Origin: Hyphomicrobiales bacterium
Lineage (GTDB): Bacteria; Pseudomonadota; Alphaproteobacteria; Rhizobiales; Aestuariivirgaceae
Assembly: GCA_025359045.1 (NCBI GenBank)
Contig: JANYHN010000039.1
Coordinates: 1-44,532, forward strand
Length of the DNA: 44,532 nucleotides
Direction of reading: 5' to 3'
Part shown: positions 8,172 through 16,626 of the stretch, piece after piece
Layout of the letters: each line of letters begins with the position of its first letter
Numbering within the stretch: position 1 is the stretch's first letter
Notes under the pieces: model-generated
What the model was told of the DNA's origin: nothing
What the model saw: only the letters and a program-made list of their open reading frames with translations
Databases searched by the model: none
Position numbers and translations under genes: made by a program

Positions 8172-8636
8172 TTATGGCGCAGGCGCGCGGAATTTTTCGT
8201 GGCAGCCGCCGCAAGCAGCGCCCAGAGCCGGGAACTTCGCTTTGAATCCTGCTTCATCTGTGGTCGCGGCTAATTCTGTGAAAGCTTTATAATCGGCGTT
8301 GCCTGCTGCTTCAAAGCCCTTTGGATCAGTCCAAATTGCATCTAAAGCACGAGTTTTCACGGCTTTTCCAACCTTGCTATCTTCCGGCCAAAATTCAGCC
8401 CATTTCGAACAAGCTGGGCCCTCTCCGTCTAAAGCAGCTTTGACCGCAGCGGCATCATAAGGCTTTTCACCCTTGATCATTGGCACCAGTGTGCCCATCA
8501 TCTTTCCGTTGGCTTTCATGCAGGCCTGACGCGCAGTGATGGCTTCATCCCCCGCAAGCGCTGCATAAGCGACCCCAGCACCCAGCGCCAGCACCACGGC
8601 ACCGACCATAAAACCCGTTGAAATCTTTGAAATCAT
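8172..8636 (-). CDS. Cytochrome c' / c556 family protein
   Basis: 154 residues with a cleavable signal peptide (about 1-25, ending AYA) and one haem site at the C-terminus, C142-G-G-C-H146, which is the hallmark of class II cytochromes c. The helical-bundle pattern ITARQACMKANGKMMGTLVPMIKGE...FPALGAACGGCHEKFR agrees. These periplasmic proteins bind NO/CO or transfer electrons. A strong GGAGGAG precedes ATG 8636. The dihaem cytochrome follows directly. The divergent region 8637-8891 must hold its promoter. Confidence 0.88.
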   Translation of the reverse strand: MISKISTGFMVGAVVLALGAGVAYAALAGDEAITARQACMKANGKMMGTLVPMIKGEKPYDAAAVKAALDGEGPACSKWAEFWPEDSKVGKAVKTRALDAIWTDPKGFEAAGNADYKAFTELAATTDEAGFKAKFPALGAACGGCHEKFRAPAP

Positions 8637-8891
8637 AGATTTACTCCTCCATTTTGCGCTTTGGCCGTATTGCCACCAATGTCGTTACAGTTTGAGACTA
8701 TCTTTTATTCCAAATCTGTCACGCGGTTTTTCACAAATTTTAGTTAACCATAAACCATGGCATTTTTGTAACGCGCAAATTCGCCACATGAATGCCGAAT
8801 GAACACCCAATTCCAAGTTCATTCAGGTGACGCACTTTAGGGTGTTCTTAAGTTCAACGCTTTATAGTGATCGCAAAACAGGATTTAGATT
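8637..8891. promoter_or_regulatory. Divergent non-coding region with inverted repeat and TTAACCAT
   Basis: 255 bp between the cytochrome c' gene and a small ORF. It holds TTAACCAT (8744-8751), the core of CtrA-type sites, and an inverted repeat GAACACCC (8801-8808) / GGGTGTTC (8840-8847) with a 31-bp spacer. CTTTATAGTG (about 8860-8870) could be a -10 region for the small ORF. No gene is seen in it; regulatory roles are inference. Confidence 0.3.
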
Positions 8892-9023
8892 ATGGAAACG
8901 ACGAAACAACTTGCCGCACAAAAACGCCCTCAACGTATCAGCCCTGAATTGGCTGAAGTTTTGAAGATGCTGAGTGCCTTGGAAACCCGCGAAGTAGTTA
9001 CGCCAGCTCCAAAGGTCGCTTAA
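8892..9023 (+). CDS. Small hypothetical protein (43 aa)
   Basis: ATG 8892 opens a 43-residue frame beginning METTKQLAAQKRPQR and ending TPAPKVA before TAA. It is charged, soluble and likely mostly helical in the middle (SPELAEVLKMLSALE). Only a weak purine stretch (CAGGAT) precedes the start. It fills the space between the cytochrome promoter region and the convergent phosphorelay gene. I do not recognise it; evidence is an intact frame with protein-like composition, so it could be spurious. Confidence 0.35.
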   Translation: METTKQLAAQKRPQRISPELAEVLKMLSALETREVVTPAPKVA

Positions 9024-9054
9024 TTTTATTTTTGAGACTTTGAAGAAGCTAAAC

Positions 9055-9807
9055 TTAGTTGGCTTTTTCCCAAGCTGAGATTTCAGCCAACATCAACGCT
9101 AAAACATTCACGTCATGTGCTTCACGCATATTGTGAGCCAAGCTCGAAACGCGGTTTGCGCCAAAATTCAAAGCCAAGCCTTTTAAGGCGTGAGCACAAT
9201 GGTTGATCAGTTCAGAATCTGCTGCCTCAAAACCCGCAGCCATTGTTAAGGTCAGCTGACGCATTTCTTCTGCGGCTGTTGCAGCCAGTCTTTTCCATGA
9301 GCCGACAGAAAGCGCGCCGCGCAAGGCCGTTGCTATATCATCATGTTGCTTTTGCGACGCTTCGATTTCCGGCGCGTTCAATTTTTGGCCAAGCGCTTTT
9401 GCCATTGCAGCCATCAACTCGTTGCTGTTGGCAGGTTTTGGTACAGCACTATCAAAGGCATCTCGCCACTTTGTATGTTCGGTTGAATCTGCGAGGAATG
9501 CTGACAAAGCTAAAATGGGTGTGGAGCTGCAATGTGCAAGGTCTGCGCGGATTGAACGCGCGGCCGTAACCCCGTCCATAATCGGCATTTCAATATCGAG
9601 CAGGATAATATCATAATTATCGTGACGGGCGCATTCCAAAGCACGTTCGCCATCTTCAACAGCGTCAACCTCAAAACCCATGCGCTTCAACATGGCCGTG
9701 GTTATAATACGTGATGTTGTTTGATCTTCAGCATAGAGCACACGTCTGGGGCTGCCATCGGCTCGGCGAAATGCTTGTGACTTAATATTTGCCTTGTGAG
9801 CGACCAT
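9055..9807 (-). CDS. Receiver-HPt phosphorelay protein
   Basis: 250 residues from ATG 9807; a TTG 15 codons upstream (9852) is possible but its ribosome-binding site is too close. Two domains are visible: a CheY-like receiver (about 22-138) with acidic pair ED, phosphoacceptor Asp71 in IILLDIEMP and Lys124 in VPKP, and a C-terminal histidine phosphotransfer domain (about 165-245) with His206 in HCAHALKGLALNFGA. There is no kinase and no output domain, so it should accept phosphate from another kinase and pass or drain it within a multistep relay. No kinase gene is adjacent. Such REC-HPt pieces normally occur at the end of hybrid kinases. Confidence 0.85.
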   Translation of the reverse strand: MVAHKANIKSQAFRRADGSPRRVLYAEDQTTSRIITTAMLKRMGFEVDAVEDGERALECARHDNYDIILLDIEMPIMDGVTAARSIRADLAHCSSTPILALSAFLADSTEHTKWRDAFDSAVPKPANSNELMAAMAKALGQKLNAPEIEASQKQHDDIATALRGALSVGSWKRLAATAAEEMRQLTLTMAAGFEAADSELINHCAHALKGLALNFGANRVSSLAHNMREAHDVNVLALMLAEISAWEKAN

Positions 9808-9913
9808 AAACGCAACGAACCCTGACTTGTTCTGGTCAGAGTAGCTGGGCAATCCTTGCGTTAAGTTTTAAGATTTTATGAAATCTATTCCATGCTTAAT
9901 GATGAATGAATAA

Positions 9914-10570
9914 TCACTTCGTCCCAAACATCCGATCGCCCGCATCGCCCAAACCTGGCACGATATAGCCATGGTCGTTGAGGTGCGAGTCTAGAGCTGC
10001 CGTGTAGAACGGTACGTCAGGGTGTTCGGCATGGAAATGCATGACGCCTTCAGGGGCCGCCAATAGAGTGACAAGCCTAATTTCTTTGGCACCTTTTTCT
10101 TTGAGGCGTTTGACAGCAGCCGAAACCGAATTGCCAGTGGCTAGCATCGGATCAACCACAATGGTGCGGCGTTCGGAAATATCCTCTGGAACTTTCATGT
10201 AATATTCAACTGGCTGCAAGGTTTTGGGGTCGCGGTATAAACCGATGTGGCCGACGCGTGCGGAGGGGATCAAATCCAGCATGCCTTCGAGCAGACCATT
10301 GCCCGCGCGCAGCACCGAAACAATGACGAGTTTTTTGCCCTCAATGATCGGTGCATCCATTGCAGCCACAGGTGTTTCAATGCGCTGCTTGGTCATCGGC
10401 AAATCGCGTGAGACTTCATAAGCCATCAACAATGAGATTTCGCGCAGCAATTGGCGGAATACGGCGGTGGGCGTGTTTTTATCGCGCATTAAAGTGAGCT
10501 TATGCTGCACCAGCGGGTGATCGATGATCGTGAAATTTGCGGGTGCTATATAGTTAAATTTTTTTGTCAT
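9914..10570 (-). CDS. upp: Uracil phosphoribosyltransferase
   Basis: Upp makes UMP from uracil and PRPP in pyrimidine salvage. The 218-residue protein has the PRPP-binding loop [12 protein letters not shown] (137-148), the N-terminal [14 protein letters not shown] block and the C-terminal uracil-binding [18 protein letters not shown] end that is diagnostic of the family. ATG 10570 overlaps by ATGA the stop of a possible 51-residue frame on the same strand. Length is normal (about 208-218). Confidence 0.97.
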   Translation of the reverse strand: MTKKFNYIAPANFTIIDHPLVQHKLTLMRDKNTPTAVFRQLLREISLLMAYEVSRDLPMTKQRIETPVAAMDAPIIEGKKLVIVSVLRAGNGLLEGMLDLIPSARVGHIGLYRDPKTLQPVEYYMKVPEDISERRTIVVDPMLATGNSVSAAVKRLKEKGAKEIRLVTLLAAPEGVMHFHAEHPDVPFYTAALDSHLNDHGYIVPGLGDAGDRMFGTK

Positions 10571-10722
10571 TGGTCATCTCCGAATAACTTATTCATTCCG
10601 CCATATACAGTCGCTATACAAGGCTTAAGCATCTCACTATCCACACCTTCAAATAATCCTTGAAGTTGTTGTTGTACTGCACTAGATAACGTAACATAAT
10701 TTGTTACATTAGGTTGCGCCAT
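10567..10722 (-). CDS. Possible 51-aa ORF upstream of and overlapping upp
   Basis: A frame from ATG 10722 to TGA 10567 ([12 protein letters not shown]... ends KLFGDDQ) overlaps the upp start by four bases (ATGA), as coupled genes do. Against it: no ribosome-binding site is seen, its ATG shares the CATG at 10720-10723 with the start of the divergent gene, and its first third contains a palindrome that looks regulatory. It may be a real leader-type peptide, or only the untranslated leader of upp. Not recognised. Confidence 0.3.
   Translation of the reverse strand: MAQPNVTNYVTLSSAVQQQLQGLFEGVDSEMLKPCIATVYGGMNKLFGDDQ
10687..10711. promoter_or_regulatory. Palindrome between divergent upp and VOC/wrbA units
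   Basis: TAACGTAACA (10687-10696) and TGTTACATTA (10702-10711) form an almost perfect inverted repeat around a 5-bp centre. It ends 9 bp before the start of the VOC gene, a position suited to an operator controlling the VOC-wrbA unit and perhaps upp. Role inferred. Confidence 0.45.
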
Positions 10723-11218
10723 GACAAAACAAGATTTTATCATTCCCAAGGGCACGCATATTGGCCATGTGCATTTGAAGGTCGCTGATCTCAAGCGGGC
10801 GCTGGATTTTTATTGCGGTGTGCTGGGTTTTGAACTGCAACAAATGTATGGTGATCAGGCCGCGTTTGTTTCTGCTGGTGGGTATCATCACCACATTGGT
10901 CTCAACACATGGGAAAGCAAAGGCGGCAGCCCGCCTGCACCTGGCACCACGGGACTTTATCATACAGCGATTTTATATCCGACACGTGTTGACCTTGCCA
11001 ATGCGATGAAGCGCGTGCTGGAAAGCGGTCGCCAATTGGACGGTGCGGCTGATCATGGCGTTTCTGAAGCCCTTTACCTGCGCGACCCCGATGAAAATGG
11101 TGTGGAGCTCTATTGGGACCGCGCGGAAAAAGATTGGCCGCGTGAGCCAGACGGCAAACTAAAAATGATGAACGCTCGTATCGATCTTAAAGCACTATTA
11201 GAAACTGCAACCATATAG
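10721..11218 (+). CDS. VOC-superfamily protein (extradiol dioxygenase/glyoxalase-like)
   Basis: 165 residues with the paired beta-alpha-beta-beta-beta modules of the vicinal oxygen chelate superfamily. The first module starts IGHVHLKVADLKRALDFYCGVLGFEL; the second has LYHTAILYPTRVDLANAMKRVL and ends with SEALYLRDPDENGVELYWDR. His in HVHLKV, His in YHTAIL and Glu in GVELYWDR are candidate metal ligands. The pattern resembles CatE-type proteins often annotated as catechol-2,3-dioxygenase-like; the substrate is unknown. wrbA follows after 9 bp, so the pair may act in quinone or electrophile handling. Confidence 0.8.
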   Translation: MTKQDFIIPKGTHIGHVHLKVADLKRALDFYCGVLGFELQQMYGDQAAFVSAGGYHHHIGLNTWESKGGSPPAPGTTGLYHTAILYPTRVDLANAMKRVLESGRQLDGAADHGVSEALYLRDPDENGVELYWDRAEKDWPREPDGKLKMMNARIDLKALLETATI

Positions 11219-11227
11219 GAAAAACAA

Positions 11228-11830
11228 ATGACTAAAGTTCTCGTTCTTTATTATTCGGCTTGGGGTCACATGGAAGCCATGGCTTATGCCGCAGCAGAAG
11301 GGGCCAAAGAAGCTGGTGCCACCGTGCATGTAAAACGTGTGCCCGAATTAGTGCCCGCCGAAACGGCTAAGGCCATGCATTACAAGATGGATCAGAAGGC
11401 TGAAATTGCTACTGTTGATGATCTGCCAAATTATGACGCTATTATTTTTGCAACGGGAACACGTTACGGCATGATGACGGCCCAGATGAAAAACTTCATT
11501 GATCAAACGGGTAGTCTCTGGGCCAAGGGCGCGTTGGTTGGCAAGGTCGGCTCAGTTATGACATCTTCAGCCACCCAACACGGCGGACAAGAGGCTACGA
11601 TCCTGTCCTTCCATACAGTACTTCTGCATCATGGGATGGTTCTGGTTGGATTGCCTTATGCTTACGCTGGCCAAATGGGACACGACGAAATTCGCGGTGG
11701 GTCACCTTATGGCGCATCGATGACAACGGGTGGCGATGGTTCACGCCAACCTTCGAAGCAAGACCTTGAAGCGGCGCATTATCAAGGTTCGCACGTGACA
11801 AAAATTGCAGCGAAGCTGGCTGCGAAGTAA
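11228..11830 (+). CDS. wrbA: NAD(P)H:quinone oxidoreductase WrbA
   Basis: WrbA is a tetrameric FMN flavodoxin-like enzyme that reduces quinones by two electrons. The 200-residue protein has the FMN phosphate loop [12 protein letters not shown] near the start, the [21 protein letters not shown] block, the [25 protein letters not shown] block and the C-terminal [23 protein letters not shown] signature that defines WrbA type IV quinone oxidoreductases. It follows the VOC gene by 9 bp. A hairpin lies 10 bp after the stop and can act as its terminator although it belongs to a dispersed-type repeat. Confidence 0.96.
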   Translation: MTKVLVLYYSAWGHMEAMAYAAAEGAKEAGATVHVKRVPELVPAETAKAMHYKMDQKAEIATVDDLPNYDAIIFATGTRYGMMTAQMKNFIDQTGSLWAKGALVGKVGSVMTSSATQHGGQEATILSFHTVLLHHGMVLVGLPYAYAGQMGHDEIRGGSPYGASMTTGGDGSRQPSKQDLEAAHYQGSHVTKIAAKLAAK

Positions 11831-11838
11831 TCTTGGTC

Positions 11839-11970
11839 TTCTCCCGTTTCTTTAACGGGAGAGGAAGGGTCCCGTCGCACTTGCGATGGGGAGGTGAGGG
11901 GCAGCGCGTACTGACCTTCCTCACCTATCCCACTTCGTGGGCCCCTTTCCTCTCCCGCTCGCGGGAGAGG
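11839..11970. repeat. Palindromic intergenic repeat overlapping the 3' end of hisC
   Basis: About 130 bp of nested inverted repeats: CTCCCGTT/AACGGGAG (11841-11848/11854-11861), CCCGTCGCA/TGCGATGGG (about 11871-11889), GGTGAGG/CCTCACC (about 11893-11925), CCCACTTCGTGGG, and a perfect CCTCTCCCGC/GCGGGAGAGG (11949-11958/11961-11970). The outer arms share the CTCTCCCG core in inverted orientation. This is the kind of GC-rich 'CTCTCCCGC-GCGGGAGAGG' repeat seen between genes of many Rhizobiales. Only one copy is seen in this window. It extends into hisC and encodes that gene's C-terminal residues. Confidence 0.7.
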
Positions 11971-13049
11971 ACAATGGGTAAGGCCTTGGCCAGTTGGTTG
12001 AGGTCCTTTTCATTTCCGCACGAAACACGGATGCAGCGATTAAGAGGTGCAACGCCTGGCATGCGGATGAAAATGCCGTGTTCGAGCAAGCCATCAACAA
12101 TTGCTCTTGCGTAAGTTCCATCACGCCTACAATCGATGGTCACGAAATTGGTGGCCGACCCGATTGGTATTAAGTCATTGGCTTTGGCAATCTCGCAAAT
12201 AAATCTTTTCGATAGCAAAACCTGGTTTTGAACTTTGGCCAGATATTTTTGATCGTTGATTGCGGCAATTGCCCCCGCTTGGGCCATGCGCGAAATGCCG
12301 AAATGATTTCGGATTTTATCAAAAGCTGAAATTATTTCAGGATGTCCAATGCAATAACCCACTCTGACGCCTGCCATGCCATAGGCTTTTGAGAATGTGC
12401 GAAAGCGCAACAGGTTTTTATTGTTTATATCCATGGCGGGTGCTGTGCCCACTGGTGCAAAATCAATATAGGCTTCATCGAGCAACATCATGCAGCCATC
12501 AGGCAAATGATCAATCATGTGTTTGATTTCGCGGGCCGGCCAATGCGTTCCCATCGGATTATCGGGGTTGGCGATATAGAGCAGCTTGGCTTTCTCGGCC
12601 GCCGCAAGTTTTATGAGCGCAACAGGATGCTCGTGATCATCGACATAAGGCGTGGTCACCAGCCAGCCTCCTGAAGCCACAACATGAAAATTGAATGTAG
12701 GATAAGCGCCAAGCGACGTGGCCACTACATCACCCGGATCAATAAACAACCGCACCACCAAACCGAGCAAACCGTCAATGCCTTCACCGCAAGCGATGTT
12801 CTCTGGTGAAACGCCATGATGGGCTGCAATGGCCGCCTTCAAATCATGATGCTCTGGATCGCCATAAGCCCAGCTTTCAAGCGTTGCGTCCTGCATCGCC
12901 TTGATTACTTTGGCCGAAGGACCGAACACACTTTCATTTGCACCAATGCGGGCTTTAATTTTGTGTCCGGTGCGGCGGGTGAGAGCCTCGGGGCCGACAA
13001 AGGGTGTGGTGGAGGGAAGGCTTGAGATGATGGGGGTGAGTTTAGTCAT
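11925..13049 (-). CDS. hisC: Histidinol-phosphate aminotransferase family protein
   Basis: A 374-residue fold-type I PLP aminotransferase. Visible blocks: N161-P-D-N-P-M-G (substrate/PLP), D191-E-A-Y, and FRTFSKAYGMAGVRVGY with the Schiff-base Lys221 and Arg229. These fit HisC, which converts imidazole-acetol phosphate and glutamate to histidinol phosphate; second copies in alphaproteobacteria often act on aromatic substrates, so either is possible. ATG 13049 overlaps the stop of the Na/Pi cotransporter gene (ATGA). The last about 13 residues (SRERERKGAHEVG) are encoded by the palindromic repeat and replace or extend the native C-terminus; the conserved fold ends before this, so the enzyme is probably functional. 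Confidence 0.9.
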   Translation of the reverse strand: MTKLTPIISSLPSTTPFVGPEALTRRTGHKIKARIGANESVFGPSAKVIKAMQDATLESWAYGDPEHHDLKAAIAAHHGVSPENIACGEGIDGLLGLVVRLFIDPGDVVATSLGAYPTFNFHVVASGGWLVTTPYVDDHEHPVALIKLAAAEKAKLLYIANPDNPMGTHWPAREIKHMIDHLPDGCMMLLDEAYIDFAPVGTAPAMDINNKNLLRFRTFSKAYGMAGVRVGYCIGHPEIISAFDKIRNHFGISRMAQAGAIAAINDQKYLAKVQNQVLLSKRFICEIAKANDLIPIGSATNFVTIDCRRDGTYARAIVDGLLEHGIFIRMPGVAPLNRCIRVSCGNEKDLNQLAKALPIVLSRERERKGAHEVG

Positions 13050-14728
13050 TTGCGCTTTTCAACATTGGTTTTGCGAAGGCGGGTTTCACGCAGTAATCCA
13101 GCATCATCGACGATCGGATAGCCCGCTGAAACGATATGCGAATTTATGCGGTGCAAATCTCTGATCATGTCAATAAACAATGCACTGCGGCGCAAGGCCT
13201 CTTTTTTGTTGCCAGCGCCTTTGCGAAAATGCTCATCAATCACACGCTGTTCCAAACTGCGAAAATGATCCTTTTGTTCGATGAGTTTTTTTGCACCCTC
13301 GACATCGCGCGATGTCAGAACCGCTGCAGCGGTTTTTATATTGTTAGTGATCATGGTGCAGAGGCTGTCGAGGGATTTTTGTTCGTCAGCTGTAAAATGC
13401 AAACCTTCTTGAATTTTAGCACCAATGCGATTGACGAGATTGAGTTGGATCACATCACCCGCGTGTTCAAGATTGCTGACATAAAGCGTGGTTTCCAAGG
13501 CTCGTCTGCTTTCATCTTTTGAAAGAGGTGTCATCTGTGCAAGATCAGCGAGGTAAGTTTGTACTGCAGATTGAAACAGATTCAACCTGACATCGAGTTC
13601 ATTAATGGCTTTCAAGGTTTCCTTACTGCCAACCGCGATGGCTTGCAGAGCCGTTGCAAACATCTGGTCAAGAATTTCAGTCATGCGCGCTGTTTCAAGC
13701 GTGGCGTTGGCCAAGGCAACAGGCGGCGATGAAAGCGATATTGGGTCTAAATATCGAGGTAAGGCAAGACTGTCCCTCGCGTCTGTGTCAGGCAGCATCC
13801 ACGTGACGAGTATCTCGATGAGTTTGGTTAGGGGAAGAAACAAAAGCCCAGTTGTAAGATTAAACTCGAGGTGAAAACTTAATGCGCGGTTCAATTCAGT
13901 AAAAGGCAGTGTGTTGATAAGTGCGCTGATTGGGCCAGCAAAACTAAGGGCTACTACACTCAGCACGCCACGGCAAAGCAAATTGGCAATTGGAATGCGC
14001 CGCGCACCAACAGGCAACCCCAGTGCCCCAATAGCGGCTGGCAGGCCGCCGCCGAGATTGATACCAAGGAGAAAGTAGATTGCGCCTTCGGCATTCATAC
14101 TGCCATTGGTCAGAAGCGAACCGATCAATAGAATAGCTGCCAATGTGGAATGGAACATCCAAGCCAGCAGTGCGCCAACAATAAAACCAAGTACAGGCTC
14201 GCGGCCCAATGCTGAAAGCACATCATGAAACAGCGACGCCGTGCTGAGAGGTTGGCTGGCGGCGGATATTAAATGCAAAGATAAAAATACGAGGCCAAGG
14301 CCAACAAGAATGCGCCCTAAATTATGTGGCTTGGTCTCGGCTGACCAACTGAATACGAGAAACCCAATCGACAGAAGTATGGGCGATGTCCACAGCGCCT
14401 GAGACATGCCCGAAGCAAAAACGGTTGTGACAATAGCTGAACCAGTATCGGCTCCCAACAATACGGCAAGCCCCAAGGCCACAGGTAACGCGCCTGATGC
14501 TGCAATGTTGCTGACGATGAGACTTGTGGCTGTTCCGCTGCCGAGAATCGTAGTTGCGGCGGCACCCGCGGCAAAGCCCGTTATGCGCGAGCGCAAACGG
14601 TGTTCAACAAAAAATCTGAGGCGTTCGCCCCAAGCGCGCAATATGCCGGTTCGTACCATGCGCACGCCCCATAATAAAAGCGCTACGCCGCCCAATAGAT
14701 TCACGATGACTGCTGTTCCGGGGTTCAT
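13046..14728 (-). CDS. Na+/Pi-cotransporter family protein with PhoU-like domain
   Basis: 560 residues from ATG 14728 (a GTG 17 codons upstream at 14779 is an alternative; neither has a clear ribosome-binding site). The N-terminal about 330 residues hold two inverted PNaS repeats of the NptA/YjbB type, with GSGTATSLIVSNIAASG and HSTLAAILLIGSLL as the paired substrate-site motifs and some eight membrane segments. The C-terminal about 200 residues are a PhoU-like helical bundle (ATLETARMTEILDQMF..., YVSNLEHAGDVI, RDLHRINSHIVS). The family moves phosphate with sodium, in some bacteria outward. It overlaps hisC by 4 bp; both share a transcript divergent from fba. Confidence 0.9.
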   Translation of the reverse strand: MNPGTAVIVNLLGGVALLLWGVRMVRTGILRAWGERLRFFVEHRLRSRITGFAAGAAATTILGSGTATSLIVSNIAASGALPVALGLAVLLGADTGSAIVTTVFASGMSQALWTSPILLSIGFLVFSWSAETKPHNLGRILVGLGLVFLSLHLISAASQPLSTASLFHDVLSALGREPVLGFIVGALLAWMFHSTLAAILLIGSLLTNGSMNAEGAIYFLLGINLGGGLPAAIGALGLPVGARRIPIANLLCRGVLSVVALSFAGPISALINTLPFTELNRALSFHLEFNLTTGLLFLPLTKLIEILVTWMLPDTDARDSLALPRYLDPISLSSPPVALANATLETARMTEILDQMFATALQAIAVGSKETLKAINELDVRLNLFQSAVQTYLADLAQMTPLSKDESRRALETTLYVSNLEHAGDVIQLNLVNRIGAKIQEGLHFTADEQKSLDSLCTMITNNIKTAAAVLTSRDVEGAKKLIEQKDHFRSLEQRVIDEHFRKGAGNKKEALRRSALFIDMIRDLHRINSHIVSAGYPIVDDAGLLRETRLRKTNVEKRK

Positions 14729-14872
14729 CTTGTGTGTTGTAACAGGGCCATCGTGCGATGACCAGAAGTGCAATGACACGCTTCTGAGGTGCGCCCCTCA
14801 AAAACCTTGTGCGCTTGCAAAATCCGCGCTATCTCGCCTTCCAACGAAATTCACCAGCCTTCAGGAGATTCC

Positions 14873-15940
14873 ATGGCCCGCATCACCCTTCGCCAATTGC
14901 TCGATCACGCCGCTGAACAAGATTATGGCGTGCCAGCCTTCAATATTAATAATATGGAACAAGCGCTGGCTATTATGTCGGCTGCCGCGTCAACCGATGC
15001 GCCGGTCATCTTGCAGGCTTCCCGCGGTGCGCGATCCTATGCCAACGATATAATGTTGCGCCACATGATGGATGCGATCACCGAAATTTATCCAAGCATT
15101 CCCGTCTGCGTTCACTTGGATCACGGCAATGAACCAGGCACTTGCATGACCGCCATTCAAAACGGCTTTACCTCAGTGATGATGGATGGATCGCTGATGT
15201 TGGACGGCAAGACACCTGCGGATTGGGCCTATAATGTGGGTGTGACCAAAACAGTAACGGATATGGCGCATTTGGGCGGTATTTCAGTTGAAGGAGAGCT
15301 TGGCGTTTTGGGTTCGCTCGAAACCGGCATGGGCGACAAGGAAGACGGCCACGGCGCTGAAGGCGTTCTCAGCCATGACCAGCTTCTCACTAACCCAGAT
15401 GAAGCCGTGAAGTTTGTGAAAGAAACCAATGTGGATGCTCTGGCCATTGCCATGGGCACATCACATGGCGCTTACAAATTCTCGCGCAAGCCTGATGGCG
15501 CGGTGCTGGCCATGAATGTGATTGAAGAAATTCACAAGAAGCTGCCAAACACACATTTGGTGATGCATGGATCATCTTCGGTGCCTGAAGATTTGCAAGA
15601 AATCATCAACAAGTTCGGCGGCAAGATGAAGCCAACGTGGGGTGTTCCGGTTTCTGAAATTCAACGCGGCATCAAGCACGGCGTGCGCAAAATCAACATC
15701 GACACCGATAACCGCATGGCTATGTCCGGTGCTGTGCGCAAGGTGCTGTTTGAAGACCCATCAGAATTTGACCCCCGCAAATATTTGAAGCCCGCGATGG
15801 AAGCGATGACCAAACTTTGCGCGCAACGCTTTGTCGATTTCAACACAGCGGGACAGGCGAGCAAGATTAAGAAAGTGCTGTCCGTTGCCGAAATGGCGAA
15901 GAGATATAAGGACGGAAGTTTGAACCAGAAGTTTGCTTGA
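14873..15940 (+). CDS. fba: Fructose-bisphosphate aldolase, class II
   Basis: Class II aldolases are Zn-dependent and interconvert fructose-1,6-bisphosphate with DHAP and glyceraldehyde-3-phosphate in glycolysis, gluconeogenesis and the Calvin cycle. The 355-residue protein has the catalytic/metal block H81-L-D83-H84 followed by [40 protein letters not shown] and [11 protein letters not shown]. The length and the insertion after VEGELG fit the CbbA ('Calvin-cycle subtype') branch common in alphaproteobacteria; no other Calvin-cycle gene is nearby. CAGGAG lies 6 bp before ATG 14873; the open frame runs further upstream but the conserved N-terminus ([15 protein letters not shown]) starts here. 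A terminator follows. Confidence 0.96.
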   Translation: MARITLRQLLDHAAEQDYGVPAFNINNMEQALAIMSAAASTDAPVILQASRGARSYANDIMLRHMMDAITEIYPSIPVCVHLDHGNEPGTCMTAIQNGFTSVMMDGSLMLDGKTPADWAYNVGVTKTVTDMAHLGGISVEGELGVLGSLETGMGDKEDGHGAEGVLSHDQLLTNPDEAVKFVKETNVDALAIAMGTSHGAYKFSRKPDGAVLAMNVIEEIHKKLPNTHLVMHGSSSVPEDLQEIINKFGGKMKPTWGVPVSEIQRGIKHGVRKINIDTDNRMAMSGAVRKVLFEDPSEFDPRKYLKPAMEAMTKLCAQRFVDFNTAGQASKIKKVLSVAEMAKRYKDGSLNQKFA

Positions 15941-15963
15941 GGGTTCAGTTTTAGAGTGAATTG

Positions 15964-15992
15964 AAAAAAGGCTCCCATTGGGGGCCTTTTTT
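15964..15992 (+). terminator. Terminator after fba
   Basis: AAAAAAGGCTCCC (15964-15976), loop ATT, GGGGGCCTTTTTT (15980-15992): a 13-pair stem including one G-T pair, with A-tract and T-tract on the two sides. A typical intrinsic terminator. Confidence 0.92.
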
Positions 15993-16041
15993 GCGCTTGT
16001 GCATTTTGACCGTCGCACCGTTGCATGGTAAAGTTTTTTTA

Positions 16042-16542
16042 ATGAAAACAGTCCCACCAAACACGTACCGCGGGGGTTTTGAAAAACTCTATCGTTACTC
16101 AGGTATTTTGTTGACTGACACGGGCGAACAAATTTGGACTTCAAGCACGGGGCAAGGCGGGGCTGGTTTGCTCACTGTGTTAACAGGCCCGCTGCCTGCG
16201 GGGCGGGCTGCGGCGATTGAACATGCTGGTCATGTTTTGGTGGCACTTGATAAATTTTGCCCAGGCCTCAGCGAGCTTTTTGTGGGAGTCGAAAGATCAG
16301 ATGCGCCCATGAGTTATTCTGGTTCTTTGCGCCCAGGTGAAGCGGCCCATCTTGCCATTATTGATGGTGCCAAGCATTGGACAACAATTGGAGAAGCTGC
16401 CAGTGACGAACTGCAAGGCTATCTCGAAGGTGCATTGCGCAGCGCTGATGATGCCGTCACGCGTTATGTGCTGAGTAAACGCGCTCATAAACCCCATTTT
16501 CTGCGGCGTGGGTTGTTGAAGGTGGGGTTTATGAAGCGTTAG
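16042..16542 (+). CDS. Hypothetical protein (166 aa)
   Basis: Not recognised. The frame is open upstream through the fba terminator, so ATG 16042 is the sensible start; it is preceded only by TAAAG-T-rich sequence. The protein is soluble with no signal peptide or membrane segment. The N-terminal part reads SGILLTDTGEQIWTSSTGQGGAGLLTVLTGPLPAG and the C-terminal part is helical (ASDELQGYLEGALRSADDAVTRYVLSKRA) with a basic end (HFLRRGLLKVGFMKR). It stands alone between the fba terminator and the PQQ dehydrogenase gene. Composition and codon use look like real coding sequence. Confidence 0.6.
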   Translation: MKTVPPNTYRGGFEKLYRYSGILLTDTGEQIWTSSTGQGGAGLLTVLTGPLPAGRAAAIEHAGHVLVALDKFCPGLSELFVGVERSDAPMSYSGSLRPGEAAHLAIIDGAKHWTTIGEAASDELQGYLEGALRSADDAVTRYVLSKRAHKPHFLRRGLLKVGFMKR

Positions 16543-16626
16543 TTCGAACGTCTGATGCATAAGCGTTTTGGAACTTTATCCAGCTGTGTACGTTGAAATA
16601 CGAGATAGACGTTCAGGATATTTGTA

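Noticed and set aside
11833..12114. 93-codon plus-strand frame starting in the palindromic repeat
   Set aside because: It is made of repeat sequence and antisense hisC; no ribosome-binding site or domain.
14406..15053. 215-codon plus-strand frame running across the cotransporter gene into fba
   Set aside because: It is antisense to the Na/Pi cotransporter and overlaps fba in another frame; its translation has no recognisable domain while both genes do.
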